Assembly (NCBI RefSeq): GCF_003577475.1
Contig: NZ_QPEP01000004.1
Location: forward strand, 248,001 to 312,000
DNA length: 64,000 nt
Reading direction: 5' to 3'
DNA from: Salinibius halmophilus
GTDB lineage: Bacteria > Pseudomonadota > Gammaproteobacteria > Pseudomonadales > Natronospirillaceae
This document shows, piece by piece, positions 53,359-62,235 of the stretch. Below the pieces are notes generated by a model. The model was given only the letters and a program-made list of their open reading frames with translations, made no database searches and was not told where the DNA came from. A program made the translations under genes and the position numbers. The number at the start of each line of letters is the position of its first letter. Positions within the stretch are counted from its first letter, which is position 1.

Positions 53359-53921
53359 TTTAATAAGGCAATGCGATGGGCGTTGTCTTCCGCGGCCACC
53401 AGCTCGATACGTTGTACCACACCAATTGGCAGCAAAGTTGATAAGTAACCAATCTTTTGTTCGGTGGTGGCAATTTCAACATCTGGCACCTGCACTTGTG
53501 ATGCATGGGCAGCATCTTGGATCACTCGGTAGATTAAGTTGAGCTGCGAATCATCTGGGCTTTGGGTGGTATTGGGCAGTGGCTCTACCGAAGCCCGCCA
53601 TAAAGACTCATCATCTTTTTGCAGATCTGATAGCAGCACCCACTCACGACCTGCCACTTCAATGTGAAGCAAGCCGTCTTCGCCCTGATCAAAGTCTTCA
53701 ATTTCTACCCTAACCGCTTTGCGCAAAATACCTGTGTAGGGGTCGACTAGCTGGCTTTCGACTTCTTCTGGGTTAGTTTGCATGGTCATAATAAAGCTGC
53801 GATCACCGCGCATCGCTTCGGCCACCATGTTTAGATACCTTGGTTCGAAAATACGCAGTGGCATGCGACAAGATGGATAGGGCATTACCGAAAGCGGAAA
53901 TACAGGTACATGCTGTAACAT
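53331..53921 (-). CDS. LON N-terminal-domain (peptidase S16-like) protein
   Basis: A 196-residue protein consisting only of the Lon substrate-binding domain: HVPVFPLSVMPYPSCRMPLRIFEPRYL, with the family-typical PLRIFE. No AAA or protease domain. Often annotated as an ATP-dependent-protease-like hypothetical; a role in substrate recognition is inferred only. Confidence 0.85.
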   Translation of the reverse strand: MLQHVPVFPLSVMPYPSCRMPLRIFEPRYLNMVAEAMRGDRSFIMTMQTNPEEVESQLVDPYTGILRKAVRVEIEDFDQGEDGLLHIEVAGREWVLLSDLQKDDESLWRASVEPLPNTTQSPDDSQLNLIYRVIQDAAHASQVQVPDVEIATTEQKIGYLSTLLPIGVVQRIELVAAEDNAHRIALLNQWVSISEA

Positions 53922-54100
53922 TTAACCGTCCTGATTGTAAAATAACTGCAGTATGATACGTTGACCATATTGTGACAGATGCCTCATGCGTAAGCCGTTT
54001 TGGTAAAATGCTGGTATTGCTTAAAATGCAATCAAAGCCTTAACCATCCAAAAGCTTGCTAAGCTTACGAGAGCATCAAAAATTAATGCAGGTAACGCAA

Positions 54101-54784
54101 ATGGACGCTCAACAATCCCCGCTACAAAGGCAACCGGAATGCTTTAGCATTAAATCTGGTCAGGTGCCATTCGCGACGATTGTACTGCACCGCTTAGACA
54201 TTGCGCAGTTTCAACAGCAGCTTAGCAAACAAGTTGAGTTAGGCGCTGGTTTGCTGGTGGATGCGCCAGTGGTTTTAGACTTTGGCAAACTTCCCGTAGG
54301 CGAGGCATTTTTCAAACAGGTAGTGCAAGCTGCTAGATCGATGGGCTTGATTATTTTTGCTGTGCGGATGAAAGGTGAAGACTTAAATGCCAGCTGTCAA
54401 CAACTGCGCGTTGCCAACCTAGGCCCTGCCCACGTTAAGCCAGCCAAAGAAGCGCCCTCACCTGAACGTACGCGAATTGTAAGGCAGGTGCGCTCGGGCC
54501 AGCAGATTTATGCGCGCAACACCTCGCTGGTTATTTTTGGCCATGTTAGCGACGGTGCAGAGGTGATTGCTGATGGTGATATTTATGTGCATGGCAATTT
54601 GCGTGGCAAAGCCATGGCCGGCGCATCGGGCAATACCAACGCGATGATTTATTGTGATCAGCTGCATGCGCAACTGGTCTCTATTAATGGCATTTACGCA
54701 GTAAACGAAAAAATTCCAATTGACCGTGGTGCCACACTGATTTCATTATCTGAAAATCAGCTAGAATTTGGCGATCCACAATAA
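54101..54784 (+). CDS. minC: Septum site-determining protein MinC
   Basis: A 227-residue FtsZ-ring inhibitor. The N-terminal domain blocks FtsZ polymerisation; the C-terminal beta-helix (YARNTSLVIFGHVSDGAEVIADGD, cited in part) dimerises and binds MinD. AGGT lies 8 bases before the ATG at 54101; in-frame codons further upstream (54086, 54056) cannot be excluded. Confidence 0.94.
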   Translation: MDAQQSPLQRQPECFSIKSGQVPFATIVLHRLDIAQFQQQLSKQVELGAGLLVDAPVVLDFGKLPVGEAFFKQVVQAARSMGLIIFAVRMKGEDLNASCQQLRVANLGPAHVKPAKEAPSPERTRIVRQVRSGQQIYARNTSLVIFGHVSDGAEVIADGDIYVHGNLRGKAMAGASGNTNAMIYCDQLHAQLVSINGIYAVNEKIPIDRGATLISLSENQLEFGDPQ

Positions 54785-54801
54785 AAATTAAGGGTATGAC
54801 T

Positions 54802-55602
54802 TTGGCACAGATTATTGTTGTCACCTCGGGTAAAGGTGGCGTAGGCAAAACTACTACCAGTGCAGCAGTGGCAATGGGCTTGGCGTTGCAAGGCAAAAAA
54901 ACTGCGGTAATCGACTTTGATATTGGCCTGCGCAATCTAGATATTATCATGGATTGTGAACGCCGCGTGGTGTACGACTTTGTTAATGTGATTCAAGGCG
55001 AAGCAACACTGAATCAAGCACTGATTAAAGATAAGCGTTGTGAAAACCTATTCATCTTGGCTGCTTCGCAAACCAAAGATAAAACAGCATTAACTGAAGA
55101 AGGCGTAGAAGCCGTTCTTGCAGAACTAGCTGAAACCTTTGATTACATTGTGTGTGACTCACCAGCAGGTATTGAGCTTGGTGCGCACATGGCAATGTAC
55201 TTCGCTGATATCGCACTGGTAGTGACCAACCCAGAGGTGTCATCTGTGCGCGATAGCGACCGCATTCTGGGTGTACTACAAAGCCAGTCTCGTCGTGCCA
55301 AACTTGGGTTAGATCCAATTAAAGAGCACTTGTTGATTACCCGCTACGACCCTACGCGGGTTGGCAAAGGTGAAATGCTGTCAATTGAAGACGTAATGGA
55401 CATTCTTGGCATTCCGCTCATTGGTGTCATTCCAGAGTCTGAATCGGTATTGAAAGCCTCTAACTCGGGCCAGCCAGTAATTCTTGACCAAAAAAGCGAT
55501 GCTGGCCAAGCATACGCCGATGTGATTGAGCGCTTTCAAGGTAAAGACGTGGCAATGCGCTTTACCGAGCGTAAAGGCTTTTTCCAGCGCGTGTTCGGCT
55601 AG
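54802..55602 (+). CDS. minD: Septum site-determining ATPase MinD
   Basis: A 266-residue deviant-Walker ATPase recruiting MinC to the membrane. SGKGGVGKTT is near residues 9-18, the membrane-targeting amphipathic end RKGFFQRVFG at the C-terminus. TTG at 54802 is preferred over ATG at 54796 because AAGGG then has 7-base spacing and the protein begins M-A-Q-I-I-V-V-T as in homologues. Confidence 0.95.
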   Translation: MAQIIVVTSGKGGVGKTTTSAAVAMGLALQGKKTAVIDFDIGLRNLDIIMDCERRVVYDFVNVIQGEATLNQALIKDKRCENLFILAASQTKDKTALTEEGVEAVLAELAETFDYIVCDSPAGIELGAHMAMYFADIALVVTNPEVSSVRDSDRILGVLQSQSRRAKLGLDPIKEHLLITRYDPTRVGKGEMLSIEDVMDILGIPLIGVIPESESVLKASNSGQPVILDQKSDAGQAYADVIERFQGKDVAMRFTERKGFFQRVFG

Positions 55603-55614
55603 CAGGAGGCAATT

Positions 55615-55863
55615 GTGGCATTATTTCCGTTCTTCAAAGACGACAACAAAAGCAGCGCATCGGTTGCCCGCGAACGCCTGAAAGTGATTGTTGCGCACGA
55701 GCGCCTGCAACGCGAGCAACCGGAATACTTTCAAGCCATGCAACGCGACATTATGGATGTGATTAAGCGCTATGTGGATATTGACCCAGAAGACGTGCAA
55801 ATTCAACTAGAGAACGAAGACAACTGCTCGGTTCTTGAGCTCAACGTTACCCTGCCTAACTAG
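55615..55863 (+). CDS. minE: Cell division topological specificity factor MinE
   Basis: An 82-residue protein that stimulates MinD ATPase and drives the pole-to-pole oscillation. Starts MALFPFFK, with [15 protein letters not shown]-like anti-MinCD helix ([15 protein letters not shown]) and the topological domain. GTG start with an AGGAGG SD. Confidence 0.96.
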   Translation: MALFPFFKDDNKSSASVARERLKVIVAHERLQREQPEYFQAMQRDIMDVIKRYVDIDPEDVQIQLENEDNCSVLELNVTLPN

Positions 55864-55875
55864 CATTATCGTTTG

Positions 55876-55907
55876 TGGTATACGGCAGAATGCCGTATAC
55901 CATTTTT
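55876..55907 (+). terminator. Intrinsic terminator of minCDE
   Basis: Perfect arms TGGTATACGGC / GCCGTATACCA around AGAAT, then TTTTT. It overlaps the 3' end of the next minus-strand gene by two bases. Confidence 0.92.
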
Positions 55908-56367
55908 ACACCCAGCGCCTAACCTGATTACAATATTCTGCATAACTGGCGGCAAATTTTTGCGCCAGCACGCGCTCTTCTGGCCGGATCTGAAACCAAG
56001 TTAAATAGCCCACAAACACGCCGATAACAATAAAACCAAGCAAGTTGGCAACGTAACAGGCGATACCCGTAAGCACCATGGTTAACGCCAAGTACATTGG
56101 GTTGCGGCTGATGCGGTAAGCACCACCTCGCACCAAAATGCGAGTATTTTCTGGGTGATGCGGACTGACCGTTGTATGAGCTTGAAAAAAGCTGATTATG
56201 GCCCACACAGCCAGCAAAATACCTGCTTGCACAAGTAGCACAGCAAGCCACAACAGAAGTTTGACTTGGTAAGTAAACGCCGGCAATAACAGCGATAGCA
56301 ACCAAATCAGCAGTATCGCAATGAGTGCCAGCACAGGGGGTGGAATGAATAGTTCTAGCTTGTTCAT
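55906..56367 (-). CDS. Isoprenylcysteine/phospholipid methyltransferase-like membrane protein
   Basis: A 153-residue protein with about four membrane helices. GGAYRISRNPMYLAL and the ending RPEERVLAQKFAASYAEYC are the ICMT/PEMT-like (methyltransferase family) signature with the SAM-binding pair RxxRNPMY...EE. The substrate in bacteria is generally unknown. Confidence 0.85.
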   Translation of the reverse strand: MNKLELFIPPPVLALIAILLIWLLSLLLPAFTYQVKLLLWLAVLLVQAGILLAVWAIISFFQAHTTVSPHHPENTRILVRGGAYRISRNPMYLALTMVLTGIACYVANLLGFIVIGVFVGYLTWFQIRPEERVLAQKFAASYAEYCNQVRRWV

Positions 56368-56471
56368 TGAAGCATCGACTCGTGAAAGGTAGTCATTAAT
56401 TACTAGCAGTTAGTGTAGCTGTTACGGGCAAACTAGCGTGGCGGTTTCTATGCCTTGATAACCGGCTCACT

Positions 56472-57749
56472 TCAGCGGTAACGGCGAGCTGCTTCTAAGT
56501 ACAATCCTTTGCCAACACTATTAAATAAATCACCGTTGACAATTTTGCACAGTGGGAACTTTTGTTTTACGAGCTGCTGCACCGTTGGCAAAGCTGTTGA
56601 GCCCCCAGTGGTGAATACCGTATCCACCTGCTTTATGCCAGATTGCACTAGGGTTTCATCTACTGCAGCAATCACGCGCTGCATATCATTGACCACAGAG
56701 TCGTGCAGCACTTTCTGGGTAGCCGTGTATTGCACGTGTTCATAAAGTTCTTCCTCACGATTGAGAAAGTCGAGGTCGATCACGGCTTCTGGCTGATTAG
56801 ACAAGTCAATTTTACACTGTTCCACCAACCCAGCCAGACGGTGGCCATCACGCTGGTTGAGCAGCGTAAGCAGGCGATCTACCGCTTGTTTATCTTCAAT
56901 ATCAAAGCGTAAATCTTTTAACTTGCGCAACACACTTGGGTCGTACAAGTGGTGTATTTCGTGCCAAGTAGAGAGCGTGTGAAAATAATGCGTTGGCATT
57001 TCCATACCGGGGCGACCTTTATACTTAGCGCCCAAACCAAAGTGAGGCATGACGGTCGCCAAGCTGAGGTTGCGGTCGAAATTAGTACCACCAATATGAA
57101 TACCATGGTTGGCAAGCTAGTCGCTGCTGCGGTCGCTTTTTTGTGGGTTGCCCAATCGAATAATGGTGAAGTCGGATGTACCGCCCCCCATGTCGATAAT
57201 TAGCGCAACTTCTTCGCCCTTGACTTGCTGCTCGTAATCATAAGCCGCGGCGATAGGTTCGTATTGAAACGACACCTGCTTAAAGCCAGATAGCTTGGCA
57301 ATTTCTTCCAGCCGGTTCTGTGCTTGTTGATCGAGGGCATCGTCATCGTCGTTAAAGCGCACGGGGCGCCCCATCACCACCGACTCCAGGTTTTGCTCGG
57401 TAAAATCGACGGCGCGCTGGCGAAGGCTGGATACAAAAAAGCTGATTAGCTCCGCAAACGATAGTTTATTGAACTTCACCTGAGTGGTTTCATCCATCAA
57501 AGAAGTGCCTAGCACGTTCTTCATTGAGCGCATTAAGCGCCCAAACTCACCTTTGGCATAACGATTAATCCCATCGCGGCCAAAGTGCACTTCATCGGTT
57601 TCAAAATCGAAGAAGATTGCACTAGGTAAGGTGCACTCCATTTTACCAGTGATTAGGTTCTTCTCTAGCGGTACCATGGTTGGCTGACCATGAAGCGCCA
57701 CCCCCACTGTTGAGTTAGACGTACCAAAATCTAAACCACAAATACTCAT
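56472..57749 (-). pseudogene. yegD: YegD-type Hsp70 chaperone gene interrupted by an amber codon
   Basis: A 425-codon frame with one in-frame TAG (57119-57117, codon about 211). The upstream part has the ASKHA phosphate loop GLDFGTSNSTVGV, YEPIAAAYDYE and IIDMGGGTSDFT. The downstream part has HIGGTNFDR, ECKIDLS-like QCKIDLS and VDTVFTTGGSTALP. Together they give a normal-length YegD-like ATPase, a DnaK relative without the substrate-binding domain. The stop leaves two open frames of about 210 and 214 codons. The true start at 57749 follows AGGTAG. Mutation, readthrough or a sequencing error could explain the stop. Confidence 0.85.
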
Positions 57750-57916
57750 TGCTACCTCTACCTTACTGCTGTCAAAACTACCAGCTAACAACATTGGGGG
57801 CGCGGGATTATACATGGAAGCGAGGTGAGTTAAAGGAGTGTTTGCGAGGATTGACTAGCACACTCGCTTACGCAAACAAGGCTAACAATAAAACAATGAA
57901 TACAGAGAGCGAGATC

Positions 57917-57945
57917 AAAAAAAAGCGCTCTTTTACAGAACGCTC
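57917..57945 (-). terminator. Probable terminator of the outer-membrane protein gene
   Basis: On the minus strand, AGCGTTCT-gtaa-AAGAGCGCT followed by a run of seven or more T. One arm mismatch. Confidence 0.7.
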
Positions 57946-57970
57946 TTACTGTAACTTCAAACAAACAGGT

Positions 57971-58576
57971 TTAAAGTTTTGCTTCAGCTTTTATTCCTAA
58001 ATTTACGATAGAAGCGGTCAAGTCGGCGTAATAACCACTTCCTAAGTACATTTCTTCAGAGACGGAAATTGCGGAGATGTAACCACCAACCTGAAAATAC
58101 TTATTGAACTCATAACCACCACCGAAAAGAGCACCACCCCCTGTAGATACACTTTCAAGGTCGCCGGCAAGAATATCTGACGTTTCAGCCAAGGTACCCA
58201 ATCCGAGGGTAGCCTCAATATAAGCCCCACCTGCTCGTCTTTGGAAGTAATAAGTATAACCGATACCTGCTATGCCTGCATATGAATTACTTCCTTCAAC
58301 ATCGAAGTATGAACCAATAGCGTGATAATAAACCGAGTTTTGCTTTCCTCGACCAAAAGTTCCACCTATTTTAAAACTAGTGCCTATAGCAAAACCGCTA
58401 TCTAACGACTCAGTTTCAGTAAAGCCTATGCTCGGTACACTAACAGTAGCTGCCGCGCCGGTGGAAGCCCCATGTGCCCCAAAGCTAAGTAAAAACCCGC
58501 TACGCTCAGAGCTCATTGCGGTTGAAGACAGAGTCAACGCAGTACAAATTGCAAGGCTCTTCTTTGTGATTCCCAT
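57971..58576 (-). CDS. Outer-membrane beta-barrel protein (OmpA/OmpW-like size)
   Basis: A 201-residue protein with a signal peptide (about 1-22, MGITKKSLAIC...AMS), then alternating hydrophobic/Gly strands (SGFAIGTSFKIGGTFG, SYAGIAGIGYTYYFQ, GGGALFGGGYEF) and a C-terminal strand. Likely an eight-stranded barrel. The ATG at 58576 has the SD AAGGAAA. It is divergent from the CsgG-like operon, so the two may share regulation. Confidence 0.75.
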   Translation of the reverse strand: MGITKKSLAICTALTLSSTAMSSERSGFLLSFGAHGASTGAAATVSVPSIGFTETESLDSGFAIGTSFKIGGTFGRGKQNSVYYHAIGSYFDVEGSNSYAGIAGIGYTYYFQRRAGGAYIEATLGLGTLAETSDILAGDLESVSTGGGALFGGGYEFNKYFQVGGYISAISVSEEMYLGSGYYADLTASIVNLGIKAEAKL

Positions 58577-58808
58577 TTTATTTTTCCTTATATTGATCCT
58601 AAAAAGTCCCAAACTTATCTGATAGGGAATTGTATAAACATTGATTGGATTAGAAATCGTTAACAGACACCAGTATATAAATTTTCTCACTGTGTGCAAA
58701 TTATTTACACGGCTCACTTACCATAAATCTCACACCTTGCCAATAGCTTGCATAGACCAATAAAAAGCCCCAACATACTCACTGCATAACATTAGAAAAG
58801 GATGAAAA

Positions 58809-59768
58809 ATGAAGAAACTACTACTTGCATGCACAGTTACCATTATGGCTGGATGCGTTAGCACACCAGTGGACCTTGAAAGAGACAATGCACCATACAG
58901 CAAGGAGGAGCTTCGAGCCGCACAAGCTGAAGTGCTAAAACCCCAAAAGCTAGCATTAAAAAGAAAAGTGGCAGTAGCAAGACTTTCCAATGAAACAACT
59001 TATGGTAAAAGCTTGTTGAGTGATGACCCTGAGGATAGAGTTGCAGAGAAAGTCTCAGACATGTTTTTACAAGGCCTTATCAATAGCGGGAATTACTTGA
59101 TATTTGAGCGCCCCGATATCAATGCACTTGCAGATGAAGCAGAATTAACCGGACAAGAGCTTGATTTAATTGGTGTTGATACACTTATTGTAGGGTCTTT
59201 AACCGAGTTTGGTCGTGTCACCACTGGTGAGGCTGGTTTCATTTCGTCAAAAAAGAAGCAAGAAGCTACGGCAACCATTGATCTTAGACTCGTAGATGCT
59301 GTAACTGGCCAAGTGCTATCTTCCATTACCGGAACCGGTGCAGCTTCAACAGAAACCTCTAATACAATGGGGTTCGGCAATGTCGCTGGCTATGATGGCA
59401 GCATTAACGACAGGGCTATTGGTGCCGCTGTAAATGCAGCAATAGCAAAATTAGACAATTGGATGCTTGAGAAAAAATGGACTTCCGATGTTCTGGCAGA
59501 CGACAATGGCATGATAATTTTTGCTGGTGGTGCTTCTCAAGGAATAACTCCTGGGATGGAGTTCGTTATTGAAACTCGAGGCAGAAAAGTTAAATCCGCA
59601 ACAACTGGCGGAACGATAACACTCCCTGGAAATAAAGTTGCGGAAGTAAGAGTGGTCTCCACGTTTGGTGATACAGAATTGGAAGAAGGATCTATAAGCC
59701 AAATATTAACTGGCAATATAGATGGTTATGAATTGTCAAACTTGGTAGTTAAGGAGAAAGATCAATGA
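58809..59768 (+). CDS. CsgG/HfaB-like lipoprotein
   Basis: A 319-residue lipoprotein (lipobox MAGC). KRKVAVARLSNETTYG, DMFLQGLINSGNYLIFERPDI (cited in part) and LIVGSLTEFG are the CsgG fold pattern; CsgG forms the outer-membrane pore that secretes curli. The C-terminal extension (IIFAGGASQGITPGMEF) is a small beta domain common to the non-curli members. SD AAAGGATG. First gene of a four-gene operon. Confidence 0.88.
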   Translation: MKKLLLACTVTIMAGCVSTPVDLERDNAPYSKEELRAAQAEVLKPQKLALKRKVAVARLSNETTYGKSLLSDDPEDRVAEKVSDMFLQGLINSGNYLIFERPDINALADEAELTGQELDLIGVDTLIVGSLTEFGRVTTGEAGFISSKKKQEATATIDLRLVDAVTGQVLSSITGTGAASTETSNTMGFGNVAGYDGSINDRAIGAAVNAAIAKLDNWMLEKKWTSDVLADDNGMIIFAGGASQGITPGMEFVIETRGRKVKSATTGGTITLPGNKVAEVRVVSTFGDTELEEGSISQILTGNIDGYELSNLVVKEKDQ

Positions 59769-60085
59769 AGAACTTATTTATAATAATTTCAATCAGCTTT
59801 TTCATTGCAGCGTGTGCTATAAATGACCCAGTAAAAACTTCTCAAGTGGTTTCTGATGACCCATTAATCACATTTGACGTTCAAGATTACGACCCTGAAG
59901 ACCTTGAGCTATTCATCGATGGATTACCATACGGTGACGTTAGTCAGTATTTAAGCTACGAGTCCGCTCTGGAGCTTATACCGGGGCAACATACAATTAA
60001 GGTGGAGTATGAAGGACAAATTATTTTTACGAAAAAAAGCTATTTTGGTGAGTCAACTACTACTGTGATAAGGATTTCTGAGTAA
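59765..60085 (+). CDS. Small lipoprotein with PEGA-like beta domain
   Basis: A 106-residue lipoprotein (lipobox FIAAC). LELFIDGLPYGDV ... LIPGQHTIKVEYEGQ is the PEGA-type beta-sandwich pattern. It overlaps the CsgG-like gene by 4 bases (ATGA) and touches the next gene (TAATG). Confidence 0.75.
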   Translation: MKNLFIIISISFFIAACAINDPVKTSQVVSDDPLITFDVQDYDPEDLELFIDGLPYGDVSQYLSYESALELIPGQHTIKVEYEGQIIFTKKSYFGESTTTVIRISE

Positions 60086-60420
60086 TGCGTAATTACATTT
60101 TACTAGCGCTTTCATTAGTTGCGCTTAGTGGCTGTGCTTCTAAAGGTTTATACGATTGGGGCGGATATGAAGATAGTCTCTTTGACTATTATCACCAACC
60201 AGAAACAAAGCTCGATCTGATTGAAGATCTAGTAGAGCACGTAGAATATTTAATGGAGTACGACGAGAAGCCTGCGCCTGGCTTGCTGGCTGAGGTTGGC
60301 ACTTTTTACTTGCTTGAGGGAGATAGACAAAGAGCAGTTTATTACTACAGACTTGAGGCACAAGAATGGCCCGACAGTCAGCCCATGATGGCTAAGTTGA
60401 TTAAGAATTTGGAGCGATAA
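60085..60420 (+). CDS. DUF4810 lipoprotein
   Basis: A 111-residue lipoprotein (lipobox LSGC). LYDWGGYEDSLFDYYHQPE is the DUF4810 hallmark; the rest is helical and TPR-like (VGTFYLLEGDRQRAVYYYRLE, cited in part). It normally travels with CsgG-like and DUF799 genes. Confidence 0.88.
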   Translation: MRNYILLALSLVALSGCASKGLYDWGGYEDSLFDYYHQPETKLDLIEDLVEHVEYLMEYDEKPAPGLLAEVGTFYLLEGDRQRAVYYYRLEAQEWPDSQPMMAKLIKNLER

Positions 60421-60421
60421 T

Positions 60422-61084
60422 ATGATTAGTACAAAGCACCTTTTACGCTCGATTATACTCAGCACCCTTGTCCTTGCCGGCTGTGCAACTGTTCCTGAAG
60501 ACCCTTATGCAAGAGTTCATGCTAACAAGCCCTCTTCCATACTAATACCACCGGTTGTAAATAATTCCGTAGATGTGATGGCTGGTACTTCAGTGCTTTC
60601 CACTCTACCTAAGGGCCTAGGGGAGAAAGGGTTTTATGTATTTCCCGTCAACACAGTGAAATCACTACTGGAGTTTGAAGGATTTGGTGACGCAGCAGAA
60701 ATCCATAACCTTCCGCCAAGTAATCTTGCTAACCTTTTTGATGCAGATAGTATACTGTATGTCACGATAAACTCTTGGACCAGCAAGTACCTCGTACTTG
60801 TCACTGAAACTGAAGTGGATATTAGCTATAAAATTGTTTCCTCAGAAGGGGAGGAGTTATGGCAGGACCGAGAACGACTGACATACACGCCAAGAAACAA
60901 CTCAACTGGGAATCCTTTCTCAGATTTATTGGCACAAGCTATTAGCAGCGCTATAGAACGGGCAGCCCCGAACTACCTCCCTCTTACCAGACAAGCTAAT
61001 GCAAACGTGTTTTATAATCCAAGCTACCCTTTCCCTCTTGGACCATATCACCCCTATTATCTTGACTACTATGACGAACTATAA
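60422..61084 (+). CDS. DUF799 (GNA1162-like) lipoprotein
   Basis: A 220-residue lipoprotein (lipobox LAGC) of the DUF799 family, known from the neisserial surface antigen GNA1162. PSSILIPPVVNNSVDV near the start and DADSILYVTINSWTSKY are typical; the tail is Pro/Tyr-rich (YPFPLGPYHPYYLDYYD). Last gene of the operon, ended by a strong terminator. Confidence 0.9.
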   Translation: MISTKHLLRSIILSTLVLAGCATVPEDPYARVHANKPSSILIPPVVNNSVDVMAGTSVLSTLPKGLGEKGFYVFPVNTVKSLLEFEGFGDAAEIHNLPPSNLANLFDADSILYVTINSWTSKYLVLVTETEVDISYKIVSSEGEELWQDRERLTYTPRNNSTGNPFSDLLAQAISSAIERAAPNYLPLTRQANANVFYNPSYPFPLGPYHPYYLDYYDEL

Positions 61085-61105
61085 AAATAGTATGCTTTAG
61101 CCAAT

Positions 61106-61139
61106 ATTCGCGGCACAATTGGTGCCGCGAATCTTTTTT
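61106..61139 (+). terminator. Intrinsic terminator of the CsgG/DUF799 operon
   Basis: ATTCGCGGCAC / GTGCCGCGAAT perfect arms with a 5-base loop, then CTTTTTT. The following 280 bases to the ISL3 element hold no gene that I can support. Confidence 0.92.
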
Positions 61140-61422
61140 ATCTAATATAATTCAAAAATACTCCCCAAACCCAAACATATTCAACAAGGATTCTATTTTA
61201 TATACTCTTTTTATTGGCAATTAAAAAATTCACAAAATATTCACTGTAAATACCGTTTAGCTTTCGTCACTGCATTGGTATCGAAAAACTTCAATCGCGC
61301 CTTCTCTGCCCAAGCGAGTTGGGATATTAACGCAGAATCAGTTGGGATTAGAGTAAACTATCGACCGAGGTAGAAGACTAACGACTACCCCAGTGACTTG
61401 CTATGGATTAGCACCTAAAACC

Positions 61423-62111
61423 GGCTCTTCGCATTTAAGGGTGTAGCTTCGTTTTAAAACCTCCTGACTCCAACAAGCATCGCGCAATGTAGTTGGTGAT
61501 ATTTCTAAAGCCCAAGGCTGTTACACCGTCAAAGCGCGCAGGATCATTAAACAGCAAGCGTTGCCCTTCATTAATAATGGCGCTATTTGCGGTATGCCAA
61601 GATACATTCAAGTGATCAGCAACTCGTGATACAGAAAGGTGATCGACAACAATCGCAGCCAATGCCCAACGTATAGCACCATGAGAGAGCTTTGAAAGTG
61701 GCGGTGCAGCACGAGTGCTGTCCTCTAACCAGAAATGCTTACAGTTAGCGCAGCGCCATCGTCGTATGCGCAGTAGTAAAGTGGTCGGGCGCTGACCAAA
61801 AGGAACATGAGCTAGGCGTTGCGAAACAGAGCCGCGAGGTGAACCGAGGTCACCACATTTAGAGCACGGTTCTGGCTTTTTTGTAATGCGACACTCAATG
61901 ATGGCGTGTTTTTTATGAAGATACTGCCCCGTCGCCTCGAGACCGAGTTTATTTAGTTGGCAAAAGCTGGAAAGGTCAGGGGTAGAAAAGGTAAGATTGG
62001 CCATGCTGAGGGACTTAAATTTTGTTTGTGTGGTAACTTACATTTTCTAAGAACCTCGGCTCCTTTTCTAGCCGTTCAGATTTTCACCTACACCCTTAAT
62101 TGCGAAGAGCC
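61423..62111 (-). mobile_element. ISL3-family element with an internal deletion
   Basis: 689 bases bounded by 24-base inverted repeats (left GGCTCTTCGCATTTAAGGGT..., right the same with one mismatch: AATTA for ATTTA). Full ISL3 elements are about 1.3-2.5 kb, so most of the transposase is gone. I see no 8-base target duplication at the flanks. Confidence 0.85.
61435..62004 (-). CDS. Internally deleted ISL3 transposase
   Basis: A 189-residue frame. Residues about 1-160 are the ISL3 N-terminus: zinc-binding CSKCGDL ... CANCKHFW and the HTH SRVADHLNVSWHTA. The last about 28 residues, FRNITNYIARCLLESGG, match the extreme C-terminus of ISL3 transposases, joined in frame after FDGVTALG. The DDE catalytic core is missing, so the protein cannot transpose alone but may still bind the element ends. 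Confidence 0.82.
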   Translation of the reverse strand: MANLTFSTPDLSSFCQLNKLGLEATGQYLHKKHAIIECRITKKPEPCSKCGDLGSPRGSVSQRLAHVPFGQRPTTLLLRIRRWRCANCKHFWLEDSTRAAPPLSKLSHGAIRWALAAIVVDHLSVSRVADHLNVSWHTANSAIINEGQRLLFNDPARFDGVTALGFRNITNYIARCLLESGGFKTKLHP

Positions 62112-62235
62112 AGATAAACACTCTGCTTTAACCGTTGCCGTTACAATTGCTGTTATCAAGACATATTCCTACACATAATGACCAAAGAACTGTGTCGTAT
62201 TGAGTATGATAAAAAGGACACATCTACCACGTGCG

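Noticed and set aside
61435-62004. Intact functional transposase
   Set aside because: The DDE core is missing; the ORF joins the N- and C-termini only.
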